Below, one piece after another: positions 8,533 through 16,764 of a stretch of 23,524 bases of DNA (within the stretch, counting starts at the first letter, position 1; every line of letters begins with the position of its first letter). The position numbers and the translations under genes were made by a program. The stretch covers positions 1 to 23,524 of the forward strand of contig JYHA01000035.1 in assembly GCA_000970895.1 (NCBI GenBank), written 5' to 3'. The notes under the pieces are model-generated. The model ran no database searches, was not told the origin of the DNA, and saw nothing but the letters and a program-made list of their open reading frames with translations. This stretch comes from Candidatus Arcanibacter lacustris (GTDB lineage: Bacteria > Pseudomonadota > Alphaproteobacteria > Rickettsiales > Arcanibacteraceae).

Positions 8533-9792
8533 TTAGCTTAGCGCCTTATTAGGATTATAATTATCTTTGAAATAAGATAGACAAATCAAACATAAAATAG
8601 AGAAAATCATAATATAAAAAGCAGGTAAAGCAATCATTCCTGTTTGCTTAATTAGCATAGTACAAACAAGAGGAGTAGTTCCTCCAAAAACCGCAGCACT
8701 AAAGTTATAAGATACAGCAACTCCAGTTAGGCGAACACTGGTTGGGAATAATTCCACTAAAACAGCAGGTATTGGAGCTATATAAGCCCCCACTATAGAT
8801 GCAAGAATTATTTGGCCACATAGAGGCATCATAAATCCTCCTTGTCCAAGCAACCAAAATATTGGATAACCAAGTAATATAAAAGCTACCGATCCACCAA
8901 TCAAAACTGGCTTTCTACCAATCTTATCAGCCATTGCTGCAAAAAATGGAGTTATAATAATATAACTTAAAATACCAATTGCATTGATTAAAATAGCTTC
9001 TTTAAGTGGGTATTTCAAGGTTTCAACCATATAGCTATTCATAAAAATAACCAATATGTAGAAAGGAACCGTCACATTCATATAGATACCAATTGCTACA
9101 AATAATTCCGTTCTATATTTGGCAAACACCTCTCTAAGCGGAGCTTTAGATAATTTTCCTTCTTTTTTTGCTTCTAAATATTTAGGACTTTCATGCAAAT
9201 GATTTCTAATATACAGAGCAATCATTCCTACAAACATACTAATAATAAATGGAATCCTCCATCCCCAAGATTCAAAATCTTCCTGGGGTAATAAATCAAT
9301 CACTGCATGAGATGCTAAAAGACCACATAAGATACCAATACCCATACTACAAGATGCAGCACTCCCCGCAAGAGCCCTTCTATTATCTGGAGCATGTTCT
9401 ACAATAAAGGCAATACATCCACTAGAACCACCACCAAGAGCAAGGCCCTGAAGTAGACGAATTACTGTTAGTAATATTGGGGCAAATATGCCAATCTGAG
9501 CATAAGTAGGCATTAAACCAATACAGGTAGTTGGAATTGCCATACATAAAATAGATAAGATGAGGGAAGTTTTTCTACCAAATTTATCACCGATATAGCC
9601 AAATACTACACCTCCTACTGGTCTCATAAAAAACCCAGCAGCAAAAACACCAAAAGCAAGAAGTAGAGAAGTATAGGCATCTGTGCCAGGAAAATATAGT
9701 TTACTGATAATAGCAGCTAATTGCCCATATAAAGCAAAATCATACCACTCAAGGGCATTCCCTATCATGCCCGATATAACTATTTTTTTCAT
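8533..9792 (-). CDS. MFS transporter, ProP-like metabolite:H+ symporter family
   Basis: This 419-residue, very hydrophobic protein has the layout of a 12-helix MFS carrier in the inner membrane. The N-terminal Asn-Ala-Leu-Glu-Trp-Tyr-Asp-Phe motif (12-19), the loop motif GYIGDKFGRK (65-74) and the later ELFPTSVRLTG (347-357) place it in the ProP/metabolite:H+ symporter family, which includes proline/betaine and dicarboxylate carriers. The loop after helix 4 reads LALGGGSSG (117-125), where relatives, including the second copy in this window, have an acidic GGEFG. The substrate may therefore differ. It sits 2 bp upstream of the M32 peptidase gene, hinting at a joint nutrient-uptake unit. Confidence 0.95.
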   Translation of the reverse strand: MKKIVISGMIGNALEWYDFALYGQLAAIISKLYFPGTDAYTSLLLAFGVFAAGFFMRPVGGVVFGYIGDKFGRKTSLILSILCMAIPTTCIGLMPTYAQIGIFAPILLTVIRLLQGLALGGGSSGCIAFIVEHAPDNRRALAGSAASCSMGIGILCGLLASHAVIDLLPQEDFESWGWRIPFIISMFVGMIALYIRNHLHESPKYLEAKKEGKLSKAPLREVFAKYRTELFVAIGIYMNVTVPFYILVIFMNSYMVETLKYPLKEAILINAIGILSYIIITPFFAAMADKIGRKPVLIGGSVAFILLGYPIFWLLGQGGFMMPLCGQIILASIVGAYIAPIPAVLVELFPTSVRLTGVAVSYNFSAAVFGGTTPLVCTMLIKQTGMIALPAFYIMIFSILCLICLSYFKDNYNPNKALS

Positions 9793-9894
9793 CTTCTACC
9801 CTTATGTTTGAATGAAGCTAAATCTAAAAGCAACATATATAATATATATAGATAAATAAAGCATTAATTTTCATTATATTGGCAAGCAGACAAA

Positions 9895-10266
9895 TCAAGA
9901 AAGCATATAAGGCACTTTAATATTACAATCCTCTCCTGTAAAATCCTTAGTATTTCTAGTGATTAATGGAGCATTTTCTTTTATGGAAGTTGCTAGAATT
10001 ATTGCATCTGGAAGTTTTATCTTTTTTTTGCGCTTTATGTTAATGGCAATTTCGCATATTTCTTTTTCTAGATTTAATATTTTAAATTGATTTAAAAAAA
10101 ATTTAATAACTTTTTCTTCGTGACTATTTTCCTCTACACCTACCAACAACTCCATCCACGTGATAATACTAATAACTTTAATTTGATATTTTTCTAATTC
10201 TTTTTTAGCAAGCTCAATCCCACTTAAATAATCTATTAAAATATTAGTATCAAAAACAGCCTTCAT
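9895..10266 (-). CDS. vapC: VapC-type toxin, PIN-domain ribonuclease
   Basis: This PIN-domain endoribonuclease is the toxin of a type II toxin-antitoxin pair. Acidic metal ligands appear in order: FDTN near the start (Asp6 in this numbering), MELL (Glu39), LPDA (Asp87), and a final TRNTKDF (103-109) in place of the common T-x-D/N loop. The length, about 123 residues, is typical. I chose the ATG at 10266 because it overlaps the antitoxin stop as ATGA, the usual coupling for such pairs. An upstream in-frame GTG at 10272 would add two residues but lies deeper inside vapB. The targeted RNA cannot be told from sequence. Confidence 0.92.
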   Translation of the reverse strand: MKAVFDTNILIDYLSGIELAKKELEKYQIKVISIITWMELLVGVEENSHEEKVIKFFLNQFKILNLEKEICEIAINIKRKKKIKLPDAIILATSIKENAPLITRNTKDFTGEDCNIKVPYMLS

Positions 10267-10481
10267 AACCACTCATTTCTAAGATTCTCTTGATAAGACA
10301 TACTATCTATCGCTTTATTTTTCCAGATCCCAAAAGCAACGTTATTTTCCTTGGGCATCTTTTCTTTCAAATAAAACGCTATGGCTCTCCTTATTATTTC
10401 AGCTCGTGAAATATTTTGAGCACCACATAAATAGGCTAAATTTTGTATTTGTTCTTCAGTAATATCAACAATTGTACGCAT
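10263..10481 (-). CDS. vapB: VapB-type antitoxin, ribbon-helix-helix family
   Basis: This 72-residue protein fits a small ribbon-helix-helix (CopG/MetJ-like) regulator. A short beta strand (RTIVDIT, 2-8) is followed by two helices with SRAEIIRRAI at 25-34. The C-terminal 30 residues would wrap the toxin. RHH antitoxins dimerise through the strand and bind palindromic operators, and a perfect palindrome lies 12 bp upstream of the ATG. The stop codon overlaps the toxin start (ATGA), so the two are translated together. A GGAG ribosome site lies between the palindrome and the start codon. Confidence 0.9.
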   Translation of the reverse strand: MRTIVDITEEQIQNLAYLCGAQNISRAEIIRRAIAFYLKEKMPKENNVAFGIWKNKAIDSMSYQENLRNEWL

Positions 10482-10492
10482 AATTTAGTCTC

Positions 10493-10514
10493 CATATGAT
10501 AACGTTATCATATG
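10493..10514. promoter_or_regulatory. Perfect 22-bp palindromic operator of vapBC
   Basis: The half-site CATATGATAAC is followed directly by its exact reverse complement, with no spacer. The palindrome lies just downstream of the predicted -10 box and 12 bp before the vapB start codon, so it would cover the transcription start. Further TGATA/TATCA copies continue upstream through about 10540, suggesting cooperative binding of several VapB dimers. Binding by VapB-VapC is inferred from how RHH-type pairs autoregulate. Confidence 0.8.
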
Positions 10515-10516
10515 TC

Positions 10517-10545
10517 ATGATATCACATAGCTTATGATATAGCAA
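10517..10545 (-). promoter_or_regulatory. Predicted sigma-70 promoter of vapBC
   Basis: On the minus strand, TTGCTA (10540-10545) and TATCAT (10517-10522) are separated by 17 bp. They match the -35 consensus at 4 of 6 positions and the -10 consensus at 5 of 6. The predicted start falls inside the adjacent 22-bp palindrome, which supports both calls. Confidence 0.55.
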
Positions 10546-10642
10546 CGCCAAAAACATAGCAATTTTCATTTGATTACACATCAATCTATACGTTATTTCT
10601 AGAAAGACTAGGAACTCTTTCGGGATTATTTGGATGATAATC

Positions 10643-11461
10643 TTACAAGTCACAATGATACTTTCCCGTTCTCTCATTCTTATACCAAGAATGGGTCACA
10701 TAACGAGGATGCCAATATTTTTTTGAACTAGAGTTACTGATTTTCTGAAAAGGAGTTTTATGATCAAGATCTTTTGCGTTCAAATCAGCACCATAACTAA
10801 CCATTAAATTTACAATTTCTTCATTAGTATATTGAGTAGCAATATGAAGTGGAGTTTGTAGATATTGATAAGTTCTATTAACATCAGCACCTCTTGATAA
10901 CAACAATTGCACTTCTGCTATTTTTCCCGACTCAATCGCCTTGATTAAACAAGTTTTACCTTGCCAATCCACCATCTCAATTGCAGCTCCAAGCTCGATG
11001 AAATTAGTAAGAACCTTAAAAGAGATAAATTCAAATAGACTCGCTATATTAACTTCATCTATTCTTGTTTTTATAATATCCTTGATAGTTTTAACATTAT
11101 CGCCAATGTCAGTTGATAAAATTAAAAGCTCAGCAAGTAACTTTAGATCTAATTGTTGGAATTCGGATAGATTTTTATCTATAGAAATATTGGTCAAATG
11201 TTTGATAATTCTTCTATTACCAAATTTTAAAGCTTTAATGAAAAATTGATTGAAAGATCCAGAATTTGTAGGCAGTAATTTAAGCTTCTCTATGGTTAGA
11301 ATATCGCCAATTTCTATAGCTTGCAATATATTACAAAGATATGTTTGTTGTAGCTCTAGCTCAGGATTAATTACATTATTTGGAGTGGCAAGCCTTTGAG
11401 ATCTAACTTCTCCTACCCAGATTTTTGATTTATTTTCAAATAAATTCTCTGATTGCTTCAT
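10643..11461 (-). CDS. Ankyrin-repeat protein (possible host-directed effector)
   Basis: This 272-residue protein has no signal peptide. Clear ankyrin repeats occupy about 167-195 (GKTCLIKAI...LLLSRGADVN) and 201-230 (QTPLHIA...GADLNAKD). A partial third begins near 233, and weaker helical repeats may extend back to about 50. The last 25 residues are rich in Tyr, His, Lys and Trp and match nothing I recognise. Ankyrin proteins bind other proteins, and in Rickettsiales many are thought to act in the host cell. Secretion is an inference with no sequence proof here. It is read toward vapBC, with about 160 bp between them. Confidence 0.88.
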   Translation of the reverse strand: MKQSENLFENKSKIWVGEVRSQRLATPNNVINPELELQQTYLCNILQAIEIGDILTIEKLKLLPTNSGSFNQFFIKALKFGNRRIIKHLTNISIDKNLSEFQQLDLKLLAELLILSTDIGDNVKTIKDIIKTRIDEVNIASLFEFISFKVLTNFIELGAAIEMVDWQGKTCLIKAIESGKIAEVQLLLSRGADVNRTYQYLQTPLHIATQYTNEEIVNLMVSYGADLNAKDLDHKTPFQKISNSSSKKYWHPRYVTHSWYKNERTGKYHCDL

Positions 11462-11567
11462 CTATATAATTCCTTAGATATTTTGAAGCTGAATTAATCA
11501 TAAATCATTAATATAGTCAACATAAGTTATTTAACAAATTAATTAATCATATTAATAAAAGCAGTGA

Positions 11568-12824
11568 TTAGCAATTGCCTTTCCTCATAAACCCAAATAA
11601 AACTCCTGATATACTTACAAAGCAAACTCCCATTAAATAATAAGCTATTGAATTAATTTCTCCAGTATTTTTAATTAGTAACATAGCAATGATTGGCGAT
11701 ATACTACCAAAAGCAACTGAGGTAAAATTCCAACAAAACGCTACACTCGTGGCTCTAATTTGCGTTGGAAAGCTCTCTGCAACCAGTGGATTTAAAGTTC
11801 CCTCCGTTGCACCAATAAATGCCCCCATAATTAACGACATAATAAGTATAAAGCTTGAATTTGCAGATTTTAGAGACATAATAAATGGATAAGAAGCTAT
11901 AGCTAATCCAACAAGTCCAAATAAAATAATATATTTTTTATTAATTTTATCTGATAAATAACCAAAAACTATAGTTGATAAAGTATAGCTTACCACTGTT
12001 AGTAAATTAAATTTTCCTGCAATATCAGGAGCAAAATTTAAAAACTCAATCATCATGGATTTACCAAAAATAAATACTACAAAAAATGATATTTGAGTAG
12101 TTAAAAATATAGCAAACAACTTTGCTAATGTTTTTTTGTGGTCTTTAAACATAATTTTAAAAGGATTATCAGTAAGTAAATTTACTTCTTTTGCTTTAGT
12201 AAAATCTGTAGTTTCAATTAAAGATTTTCTCATATAAAGGCCAATAATGGCGCCTATTACACTAATGAAAAAAGGTATTCTCCAAGCATAAGCAAATATC
12301 TCTTCTTTACTAAAGATTGATTCAATTATAAAAATCGTACAAGAACTAAGAACAAGACCAGTACCCACACCAGTCAAAGCTAACGTGCCAAACAACCCTC
12401 TTTTTTCTTCAGGCGCTGATTCATATAAATAAACACAAGATGCTCCAAATTCTCCCCCTAGGGCAATACCTTGAATAATACGCAAAGTAATAAGCATGAT
12501 CGGGGCAAAAATGCCAATTTGAGCATAAGTCGGCAACATACCAATACAAAAAGTCGGAACAGACATTAACAACATAGTTACTGTTAGCATTTTTTTTCTA
12601 CTATATTTATCACCAATATAACCAAAAATAATACCTCCAATAGGTCTTGCTGCAAGCCCCACAGCAAAAGTTGCAAAAGTCATAATCATTCTGATGGAAA
12701 GATCTTCACTAGGAAAGAATAAAGCACTAATTACACTGGCAAAATATGCGTATAAGGTATATTCATACCATTCCAAAATATTACCAACTAATGAAGCTAT
12801 AGTTGATTTAATAGACGCCTTCAT
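11568..12824 (-). CDS. MFS transporter, ProP-like metabolite:H+ symporter family (second copy)
   Basis: This 418-residue inner-membrane carrier is a paralogue of the transporter at 8533-9792. It has Asn-Ile-Leu-Glu-Trp-Tyr-Glu-Tyr (15-22), the loop GYIGDKYSRKK (68-78), the shared stretch PTYAQIGIFAPI (98-109), the acidic GGEFGAS loop (123-129) and a later ESFPTQIRATS. Unlike the first copy it keeps the family-typical Glu125. ProP-like proteins take up proline, betaine or related solutes with protons, and several paralogues are usual in Rickettsia. A GGAAA ribosome site lies shortly before the ATG at 12824. It stands alone, with 106-112 bp on each side. Confidence 0.95.
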   Translation of the reverse strand: MKASIKSTIASLVGNILEWYEYTLYAYFASVISALFFPSEDLSIRMIMTFATFAVGLAARPIGGIIFGYIGDKYSRKKMLTVTMLLMSVPTFCIGMLPTYAQIGIFAPIMLITLRIIQGIALGGEFGASCVYLYESAPEEKRGLFGTLALTGVGTGLVLSSCTIFIIESIFSKEEIFAYAWRIPFFISVIGAIIGLYMRKSLIETTDFTKAKEVNLLTDNPFKIMFKDHKKTLAKLFAIFLTTQISFFVVFIFGKSMMIEFLNFAPDIAGKFNLLTVVSYTLSTIVFGYLSDKINKKYIILFGLVGLAIASYPFIMSLKSANSSFILIMSLIMGAFIGATEGTLNPLVAESFPTQIRATSVAFCWNFTSVAFGSISPIIAMLLIKNTGEINSIAYYLMGVCFVSISGVLFGFMRKGNC

Positions 12825-12936
12825 AATATTTCCTTTTTATCCTGTAATAATCAATGGGTTGCGAGCAACTCTCTCAATATACCTATCCTAAAATGCTACA
12901 CTATTGTAGTTAAATCAAGCTCCATTACAGCAAGCC

Positions 12937-13854
12937 TTATAATTTTTCAATGAGTTTGAAACATTTTAGCATCACATCGTCGATATCATCATATGCTAAT
13001 TTTAGCATGTCAGGCATTTGATGTTTAATCCAAGTAATTTGTCTTTTTGCATAATTTCTACTTAATTGCTGAGCTTTAGTAATAGCCTCATCTAGCGATA
13101 TTTGACCATTTAGATAAGAATTAATTTCTCTTACTCCAATGGCTTTTCTTGCCGGGTGATTTTCATCTATAGTGACTGAGTTTAAATTTCTAATCTCATC
13201 AACCATCCCCTCATCAATCATCATTCTAAATCTCTGATTGATTTTGTCATAAAGCTTTGCTCTTTCTGGGATAAGACCAATTTGGACAAAATCCTCTACT
13301 GAAAATAAGCTATGGTTGGTTTTTTGTAACTTAGTAATAGAAAGACCTGTTTGCATAAAAACCTCATAGGCTCTTAAAACTCTTTGTTTATCTAAAATAT
13401 TTAGCAGCTCAGATAGAGGGTCTTTTGCAATTAGCATCTGATAGAAATTTACAGCCCCCATTTCATCATAGGTTTTTCTGGAATTTTCTCGAATTTCAGG
13501 ATCAATTTCTTCAATCTCTGCCATGCCATAAATAAGACTTTTGAGATATAGCCCCGTACCCCCAACTATAATTGGTAACTTGCCTTTATCCCTGGCTTCA
13601 TTAATAGCAGCTTTTGCTAAATCCAAATAAACACCAACAGAACAAATTTCCTTCGCTGATAATGCTCCATAAAGTAAATGCGGGGCTAACTTCATCTCCT
13701 CTATGGGCTGGGCTGTGATGATTGGGATTTCTTTATAGACTTGCATGGAATCAGCATTAATGATAATCCCATCATATTCCCGCGCTATTTTTAATGCGAG
13801 TGATGATTTGCCGCTGGCAGTTGGCCCACTAATTACTATTATAGGATTTTTCAT
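12937..13854 (-). CDS. miaA: tRNA dimethylallyltransferase MiaA
   Basis: MiaA transfers dimethylallyl from DMAPP to A37 of tRNAs that read U-starting codons, improving codon pairing. The P-loop GPTASGKS is at 10-17 and the DSMQVY motif at 35-40. The ITAQP segment at 46-50, GGTGLYLK at 98-105, DKQRVLRA at 155-162 and the C-terminal RNYAKRQITWIK at 266-277 match the family, and 305 residues is the normal length. Its first 26 bases lie inside the 3' end of the O-antigen-ligase-like gene, so it is likely translated by coupling as the last gene of the prfB run. Confidence 0.97.
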   Translation of the reverse strand: MKNPIIVISGPTASGKSSLALKIAREYDGIIINADSMQVYKEIPIITAQPIEEMKLAPHLLYGALSAKEICSVGVYLDLAKAAINEARDKGKLPIIVGGTGLYLKSLIYGMAEIEEIDPEIRENSRKTYDEMGAVNFYQMLIAKDPLSELLNILDKQRVLRAYEVFMQTGLSITKLQKTNHSLFSVEDFVQIGLIPERAKLYDKINQRFRMMIDEGMVDEIRNLNSVTIDENHPARKAIGVREINSYLNGQISLDEAITKAQQLSRNYAKRQITWIKHQMPDMLKLAYDDIDDVMLKCFKLIEKL

Positions 13855-14992
13855 CGAATGATATCTTATGAATAATTACAGCTATTGATATAGAACATAG
13901 TACCCAGCTTTGCCATAGACCATAGCTAATATTTCCGTAAACAAATAAAGTACTAACCAAACCAATGGCTGTAAATTGTGATTTTTTATCTTTAATTGCT
14001 AAAATTCTTTTGAATAACAGCGCTAAAAATACTGAGATAATTATGATACCAATTAGACCTGTTTCCAACCATAATTGTAAAAATACATTATGAGGGTGAA
14101 GCTGAATAATAATACCATCTCCAAAATAATTCATATTATTAGTTTTTTCTGAGCAATTAAATCCATATCCTATAAAAGCATTATGTTCTATCAACTTGGT
14201 AGCTTTGCGCCACATTACTATTCTCTGCATCCATGATTCTGGTATGATATTTATATTATTATCAACCCATTTTAAGTTGGTTAAAAACTTAAAAATAAAA
14301 GGAGCGCTATATAAATAAGCTACCATCCCAGAAAAATATAATAGGATAAATTTCCGACCTAAATAATAACAAAGAATTATCATCAGACCCGCAAAGAAAT
14401 AAGATATGGTTCCGGCCAATACTGGATTAACTAGATAATTCATCGTAGTTAGAAAAACCAAACACCAGTATAAAATATCGTTTTTGTAAAATCTTATGTA
14501 AATAGCAGGCAGTATCAAGCTTATCAAGAAAGACGCCTTATCAATTGGTTGTTTTAAATTTGTGCTAATCAATAATATTTTTCTGAAAAACAGAGCAATA
14601 GGATAATAGCATGTATATTCAATTATCATTATTATGTTTAAGACAATTAACATCGAGATAATTACCTTGCGACTATTGAAATTGATTGGATCAAAATCTA
14701 TTTTTCGCAAAGTAAAATATAAAAATGATAGAATAAGAGAGGCCTTAATAATAGACTTAATTGCTTGTTTTATATCGATAGAATAATAACTTGCAACTAG
14801 GCAATATAGCATAAAAACAGCTAATGCATAAAACTCATATTGCTTGGCTTTGTTGTTCGCATAGAAGCAATTACCAAAGAAAATAATAGCGCATATAGTA
14901 ATATACCCTATGGCAATTAGAGGGCCTGAAAATATATAAATAAAAATACTGGCTATAAAGCCTATGATAAATTTTTCAGGATCTAACTGCAT
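13829..14992 (-). CDS. O-antigen ligase/polymerase-like membrane protein (Wzy/WaaL family)
   Basis: This 387-residue protein has about ten hydrophobic segments and one larger periplasmic-type loop at about 240-300. That loop holds the family signs: RIVMWRKA (257-264), GYGF (275-278) and LHPHNVFLQ (298-306). The Arg and the His of the last motif are typical catalytic residues of WaaL-type ligases, which join polysaccharide to lipid A-core in the inner membrane. Ligase versus polymerase (Wzy) cannot be told apart by sequence alone. It overlaps the ABC-F gene by 10 bp and miaA by 26 bp. No other polysaccharide genes are nearby. Confidence 0.85.
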   Translation of the reverse strand: MQLDPEKFIIGFIASIFIYIFSGPLIAIGYITICAIIFFGNCFYANNKAKQYEFYALAVFMLYCLVASYYSIDIKQAIKSIIKASLILSFLYFTLRKIDFDPINFNSRKVIISMLIVLNIIMIIEYTCYYPIALFFRKILLISTNLKQPIDKASFLISLILPAIYIRFYKNDILYWCLVFLTTMNYLVNPVLAGTISYFFAGLMIILCYYLGRKFILLYFSGMVAYLYSAPFIFKFLTNLKWVDNNINIIPESWMQRIVMWRKATKLIEHNAFIGYGFNCSEKTNNMNYFGDGIIIQLHPHNVFLQLWLETGLIGIIIISVFLALLFKRILAIKDKKSQFTAIGLVSTLFVYGNISYGLWQSWVLCSISIAVIIHKISFDEKSYNSN

Positions 14993-16536
14993 GACTTAAT
15001 ATAATCTTCTATTGTACCTGGGAAATTAGTAACATTGCCTTTTTCGACAATCCATAATTTATCTACAGTATGTTCCAGCAAGTGAAGATCATGGGTAATA
15101 ATTATCACCGCCCCTTCAAATTCATTAATGGCAAAAATTAGCGACTCTCTCATTTCAATATCTAAGTGGTTGGTTGGTTCATCTAATATTAAAATATGAG
15201 GCTTCATGGCAGTAATAGTTGCAAATACCAATCTTGCTTTCTCACCACCTGATAATAGACCTATCTTCATAGTAGCTTTATCTTGTTTAAAAGCAAAGCC
15301 GCCTAAATGCGTTCTAACTTGATTCTCATTGAGAGTTGGAAAATGCTCTTTAATATGCTCAATACTTGAATTTTCTGGATTTAAACATTCAAATTGATGC
15401 TGAGTAAAATAACCAATCTTAAGTTTTTCTAAGAAATTATATTGACCCGCTAATGGCTCTAAAGTTTTAGCTAAAAATTTAGCAAAAGTTGACTTACCAT
15501 TACCATTAGCACCAAGCAATGCTATTCTATCGTCATTTACAATACTTCCGCTTAAATTACGTAATATAATTTTATCATCATAACCAAGAGATACTTTGTC
15601 ATAAGAAATAACAGGAGAAGCTATAGATTCTATCATTGGAAATGATAATTTGATAGTTGGATCATTAGCAACAATTGATACCTCACTCAATTTACTAATA
15701 GCTTTCATTCTACTTTGAGCTTGTTTTGCCTTACTTGCTTTAGCTGCAAATCTATCAACAAATTTCTGCATATGTTGTTTTTGTGATTCAATTTTTTTAT
15801 TAAAAGCCAAATCAGTCATTAATTGTTGCTTATATTTATTCTCATAAGCATCATAATTACCTTTATAAGTGGTTATTTTTCCATGTTGTAGATGAAATAT
15901 AGTTTGCACCACTTCATTTAAAAATTCTCTATCATGACTTACGACTAACAAACTTCCTGCAAAATTCTTTAAATAATTTTTAAGCCAGATAATTGACTCA
16001 AAATCTAAGTGGTTGGTAGGTTCATCGAGCAATAACAAATCTGGATTCCTAAAAAGCGCAGCAGCCAAAGCCACTCTCATTCTAAAACCACCTGAAAAAC
16101 TAGATAGGCTACTTGCTTGCTGCTCTTCAGTAAAACCAAGTCCCTTGATAATAATTGAAGCCCTGGATTCAGCTGAGAATGCATCAATATCGTTTAACCT
16201 ATCATAAATATCAGCCATTTCATTATTATCTTGGCAATTTTCTAGCGCTTTAAAAAGTTCATTACGCTCTGGATCTGAACTTAACAGATATTCAACAGGA
16301 GTTTCATCCCCTCCTGGAACTTCTTGAGAAACAGTTACTATTCTCATGCCCTTAGAAGTTTGAACCTCTCCTGAATCTGCCTCTAAATTATTTAAAATAA
16401 TATTAAACAAGGTGGACTTGCCCGCACCATTTCTACCAATCAAACCAGCCTTATGACCATCTGGCAGCTGTAATTGAGCTTTTTCTAAAATCGTCCTACC
16501 TGATACATGGTAAGAGATATTATCTAAAAATAACAT
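14983..16536 (-). CDS. ABC-F family ATPase (ribosome-associated)
   Basis: Two ABC ATPase domains lie in one 517-residue chain with no membrane part, the mark of ABC-F proteins that act at the ribosomal E site. Domain 1 has Walker A GRNGAGKS (34-41), signature SFSGGFRMR (146-154) and LLLLDEPTNHLD (167-178). Domain 2 has GANGNGKS (342-349), LLSGGEKAR (427-435) and LILDEPTNHLD (449-459). Between them, about 240-290 is the charged, Lys/Gln/Ala-rich linker that reaches toward the peptidyl centre. The exact subfamily (EttA, Uup or YheS-like) is not settled, though the short C terminus argues against full-length Uup. It follows the DUF1467 gene by 18 bp and precedes the ligase-like gene. Confidence 0.95.
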   Translation of the reverse strand: MLFLDNISYHVSGRTILEKAQLQLPDGHKAGLIGRNGAGKSTLFNIILNNLEADSGEVQTSKGMRIVTVSQEVPGGDETPVEYLLSSDPERNELFKALENCQDNNEMADIYDRLNDIDAFSAESRASIIIKGLGFTEEQQASSLSSFSGGFRMRVALAAALFRNPDLLLLDEPTNHLDFESIIWLKNYLKNFAGSLLVVSHDREFLNEVVQTIFHLQHGKITTYKGNYDAYENKYKQQLMTDLAFNKKIESQKQHMQKFVDRFAAKASKAKQAQSRMKAISKLSEVSIVANDPTIKLSFPMIESIASPVISYDKVSLGYDDKIILRNLSGSIVNDDRIALLGANGNGKSTFAKFLAKTLEPLAGQYNFLEKLKIGYFTQHQFECLNPENSSIEHIKEHFPTLNENQVRTHLGGFAFKQDKATMKIGLLSGGEKARLVFATITAMKPHILILDEPTNHLDIEMRESLIFAINEFEGAVIIITHDLHLLEHTVDKLWIVEKGNVTNFPGTIEDYIKSCS

Positions 16537-16554
16537 TTTCTTTTCCTGTGTGTT

Positions 16555-16764
16555 TTAATTGTGAGATCTAAAATATACGTCCATATAAGGTTGCAAATAA
16601 ACAACGCTCAAATAACTAAGAATCATACTAACTATAGTTGTGATAATTATTTTGCCAGACATATGATTAGATTTATCTTTGTTATTACCTATTGGCAAAA
16701 TCATTAAAAAAATCAACCACCAAATAATAATGAATGATACGATAAAATTAGCAGCAATCATCAA
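16555..16764 (-). CDS. Small membrane protein, DUF1467-like
   Basis: This 69-residue protein has two membrane helices (about 5-24 and 38-58). The first ends in Ile-Trp-Trp-Leu-Ile-Phe-Leu (14-20) followed by Leu-Pro-Ile-Gly (23-26), the pattern of the DUF1467 family found in alphaproteobacteria. Its function is unknown. The start overlaps the prfB stop as ATGA, so it is probably translated by coupling with release factor 2, and the ABC-F gene follows 18 bp later. The family call rests on this short pattern only. Confidence 0.78.
   Translation of the reverse strand: MMIAANFIVSFIIIWWLIFLMILPIGNNKDKSNHMSGKIIITTIVSMILSYLSVVYLQPYMDVYFRSHN

Noticed and set aside
10465..10677. A 70-residue minus-strand frame upstream of vapB.
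   Set aside because: It covers the vapBC promoter and palindrome and the end of the ankyrin gene and has no recognisable features.
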